The translations under genes and the position numbers were made by a program. From the NCBI GenBank assembly GCA_030614305.1, contig JAUWKH010000105.1, positions 1-6,352 of the forward strand: a stretch of DNA of 6,352 nt, written 5' to 3'. The notes below the pieces were generated by a model. It was given only the letters and a program-made list of their open reading frames with translations. It was not told the origin of the DNA and ran no database searches. Source of the stretch: Bacteroidota bacterium. GTDB lineage: Bacteria > Bacteroidota > Bacteroidia > Bacteroidales > JADFUO01. Positions 5,523 through 6,352 of this stretch are shown here, in pieces; positions within the stretch are counted from its first letter, which is position 1, and every line of letters starts with the position of its first letter.

Positions 5523-6254
5523 ATGATTACACTGTTTAGAAAAGAGATCAGCAGTTTTTTTAGTTCGTTGATAGGTTATATTGTTATGACTGTTTTCCTA
5601 TTGATAAACGGGCTGTTTTTATGGGTGTTCCCATTGGAATTTAATATCCTGGATTTTGGTTATGCCAGCATTGAAAATCTATTCATGCTTGCACCGATTG
5701 TGTTCTTATTTCTAATTCCGGCAATAACAATGCGTTTGTTTGCTGATGAAAAAAAAGGCGGAACAATTGAAATTCTCCTAACTCAGCCCTTGACAGACTT
5801 TGAGATAATATTAGCAAAGTATTTTGCAGGATTGGTGTTGGTTTTGTTTTCGTTATTACCAACTTTAATTTATTTTTTCTCGGTTTATCAGTTGGGCTTG
5901 CCTCCCGGAAATATTGATACAGGCGGAATGTGGGGTTCATACATAGGACTGCTTTTTCTGGGAGCATCTTTTGTTGCTATTGGTTTGTTTTCTTCGTCAA
6001 TTACCGATAATCAAATAGTATCGTTTATTATTGCTATTTTCCTTTGCGGATTTTTATATATAGGATTTGAATTTATTTATTCGCTTGATCTGTTTGGCAA
6101 TATTGATTTGTTTATCAAATCATTGGGAATTAATGCACACTATACTTCAATGAGCAGAGGAGTAATTGATACCAGAGATATAATTTATTTTTTAAGTGTT
6201 ATTGCTTTATTTATCATATTTACAAAGTTTTCGCTGGCAAGCAGGAAATGGTGA
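5523..6254 (+). CDS. gldF: GldF, permease subunit of gliding-motility-associated ABC transporter
   Basis: This encodes a 243-residue inner-membrane protein of the ABC-2 permease type. It has about six hydrophobic helices (around 17-36, 53-71, 100-120, 139-158, 163-185 and 219-236). Between the second and third lies RLFADEKKGGTIEILLTQPLTDFEIILAKY's family segment (71-100), where F-A-D-E-K-K-G-G-T-I-E form the coupling region that contacts the ATPase. The short N-terminus MITLFRKEISSFF and the PPGNID loop (127-132) are typical of GldF. Known GldF works with GldG and the ATPase GldA. The complex is needed for gliding in Flavobacterium johnsoniae, but many non-gliding Bacteroidota carry gldFG, so motility cannot be inferred. 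The start is ATG 5523; length is normal and the frame intact. gldG would be expected next, but no start is seen in the 98 bases that remain. The gene lies 254 bases after the accessory MNT gene, with its own likely promoter. Confidence 0.92.
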   Translation: MITLFRKEISSFFSSLIGYIVMTVFLLINGLFLWVFPLEFNILDFGYASIENLFMLAPIVFLFLIPAITMRLFADEKKGGTIEILLTQPLTDFEIILAKYFAGLVLVLFSLLPTLIYFFSVYQLGLPPGNIDTGGMWGSYIGLLFLGASFVAIGLFSSSITDNQIVSFIIAIFLCGFLYIGFEFIYSLDLFGNIDLFIKSLGINAHYTSMSRGVIDTRDIIYFLSVIALFIIFTKFSLASRKW

Positions 6255-6263
6255 AAATATATA

Positions 6264-6312
6264 TCAAGATAAAAGACAAAAGACAAAAGTTAAGATAAAA
6301 GTGAAAAGACAA
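6264..6312 (+). repeat. A-rich degenerate short tandem repeat after gldF
   Basis: The words AAGATAAAAG, ACAAAAG, ACAAAAG, TTAAGATAAAAG and TGAAAAGAC follow one another: a 7-base ACAAAAG unit repeated, with the ten-base AAGATAAAAG occurring twice. It begins about ten bases after the gldF stop. Such purine-rich strings are often seen between Bacteroidota genes. No hairpin or gene is apparent. Confidence 0.6.
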
Positions 6313-6352
6313 CAATGAAACAGTTGATCGGTTTTTAGTAGAAAAAGAAATT

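Noticed and set aside
5683..5967. 94-codon minus-strand frame inside gldF
   Set aside because: It is antisense to the conserved GldF coupling region and shows no domain.
6248..6298. Short overlapping frame at the end of gldF as the gldG start
   Set aside because: It has 16 Lys-rich codons made of the A-rich repeat, then a stop, and does not resemble the GldG N-terminus.

Overview
The window looks like chromosomal DNA of a Bacteroidota member. The evidence is a complete GldF (the permease of the gliding-motility ABC transporter, found only in that phylum), strongly AT-rich spacers, little or no Shine-Dalgarno sequence ahead of the genes, and two upstream regions with good matches to the Bacteroidota sigma consensus TAnnTTTG. 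The genus cannot be told from the sequence.

Layout, left to right. (1) 1-288 (+): the last 95 codons of a SAM hydroxide adenosyltransferase (SAM hydrolase). (2) 289-520: a spacer with degenerate repeat-like sequence. (3) 521-1747 (-): an AAA/DUF4143 ATPase with its own probable promoter, which overlaps a 23-bp tandem duplication. (4) 1947-4424 (-): a large Pif1-type helicase with C-terminal HRDC and HTH_40 domains. (5) 4592-5268 (+): a HEPN/nucleotidyltransferase pair with overlapping genes, divergent from the helicase. (6) 5269-5522: a spacer with two interleaved perfect inverted repeats. (7) 5523-6254 (+): gldF. (8) 6255-6352: an A-rich repetitive tail in which no gldG start is seen.

The housekeeping genes at the two ends (SAM hydrolase and gldF) point the same way. 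From memory of Bacteroidota genomes they are often near each other, next to gldG and dnaN. The roughly 5 kb between them is made of typical accessory genes: an ATPase of the DUF4143 type, a helicase and a HEPN/MNT module. Related sequence (ATCCNTANGGAC, then TTCGTG, then TTGCAA) occurs at both edges of the block, near 311-356 and 5341-5375. This suggests an inserted accessory segment or a repeat-rich hotspot, but that is inference.

No clearly new system is seen. The best candidates for a second look are the interleaved inverted repeats at 5287-5364 (pseudoknot order A-B-A'-B'), the repeat-flanked cargo block, the HEPN protein that lacks the RNase motif, and the ATPase whose nuclease-like domain seems to have lost its catalytic lysine.
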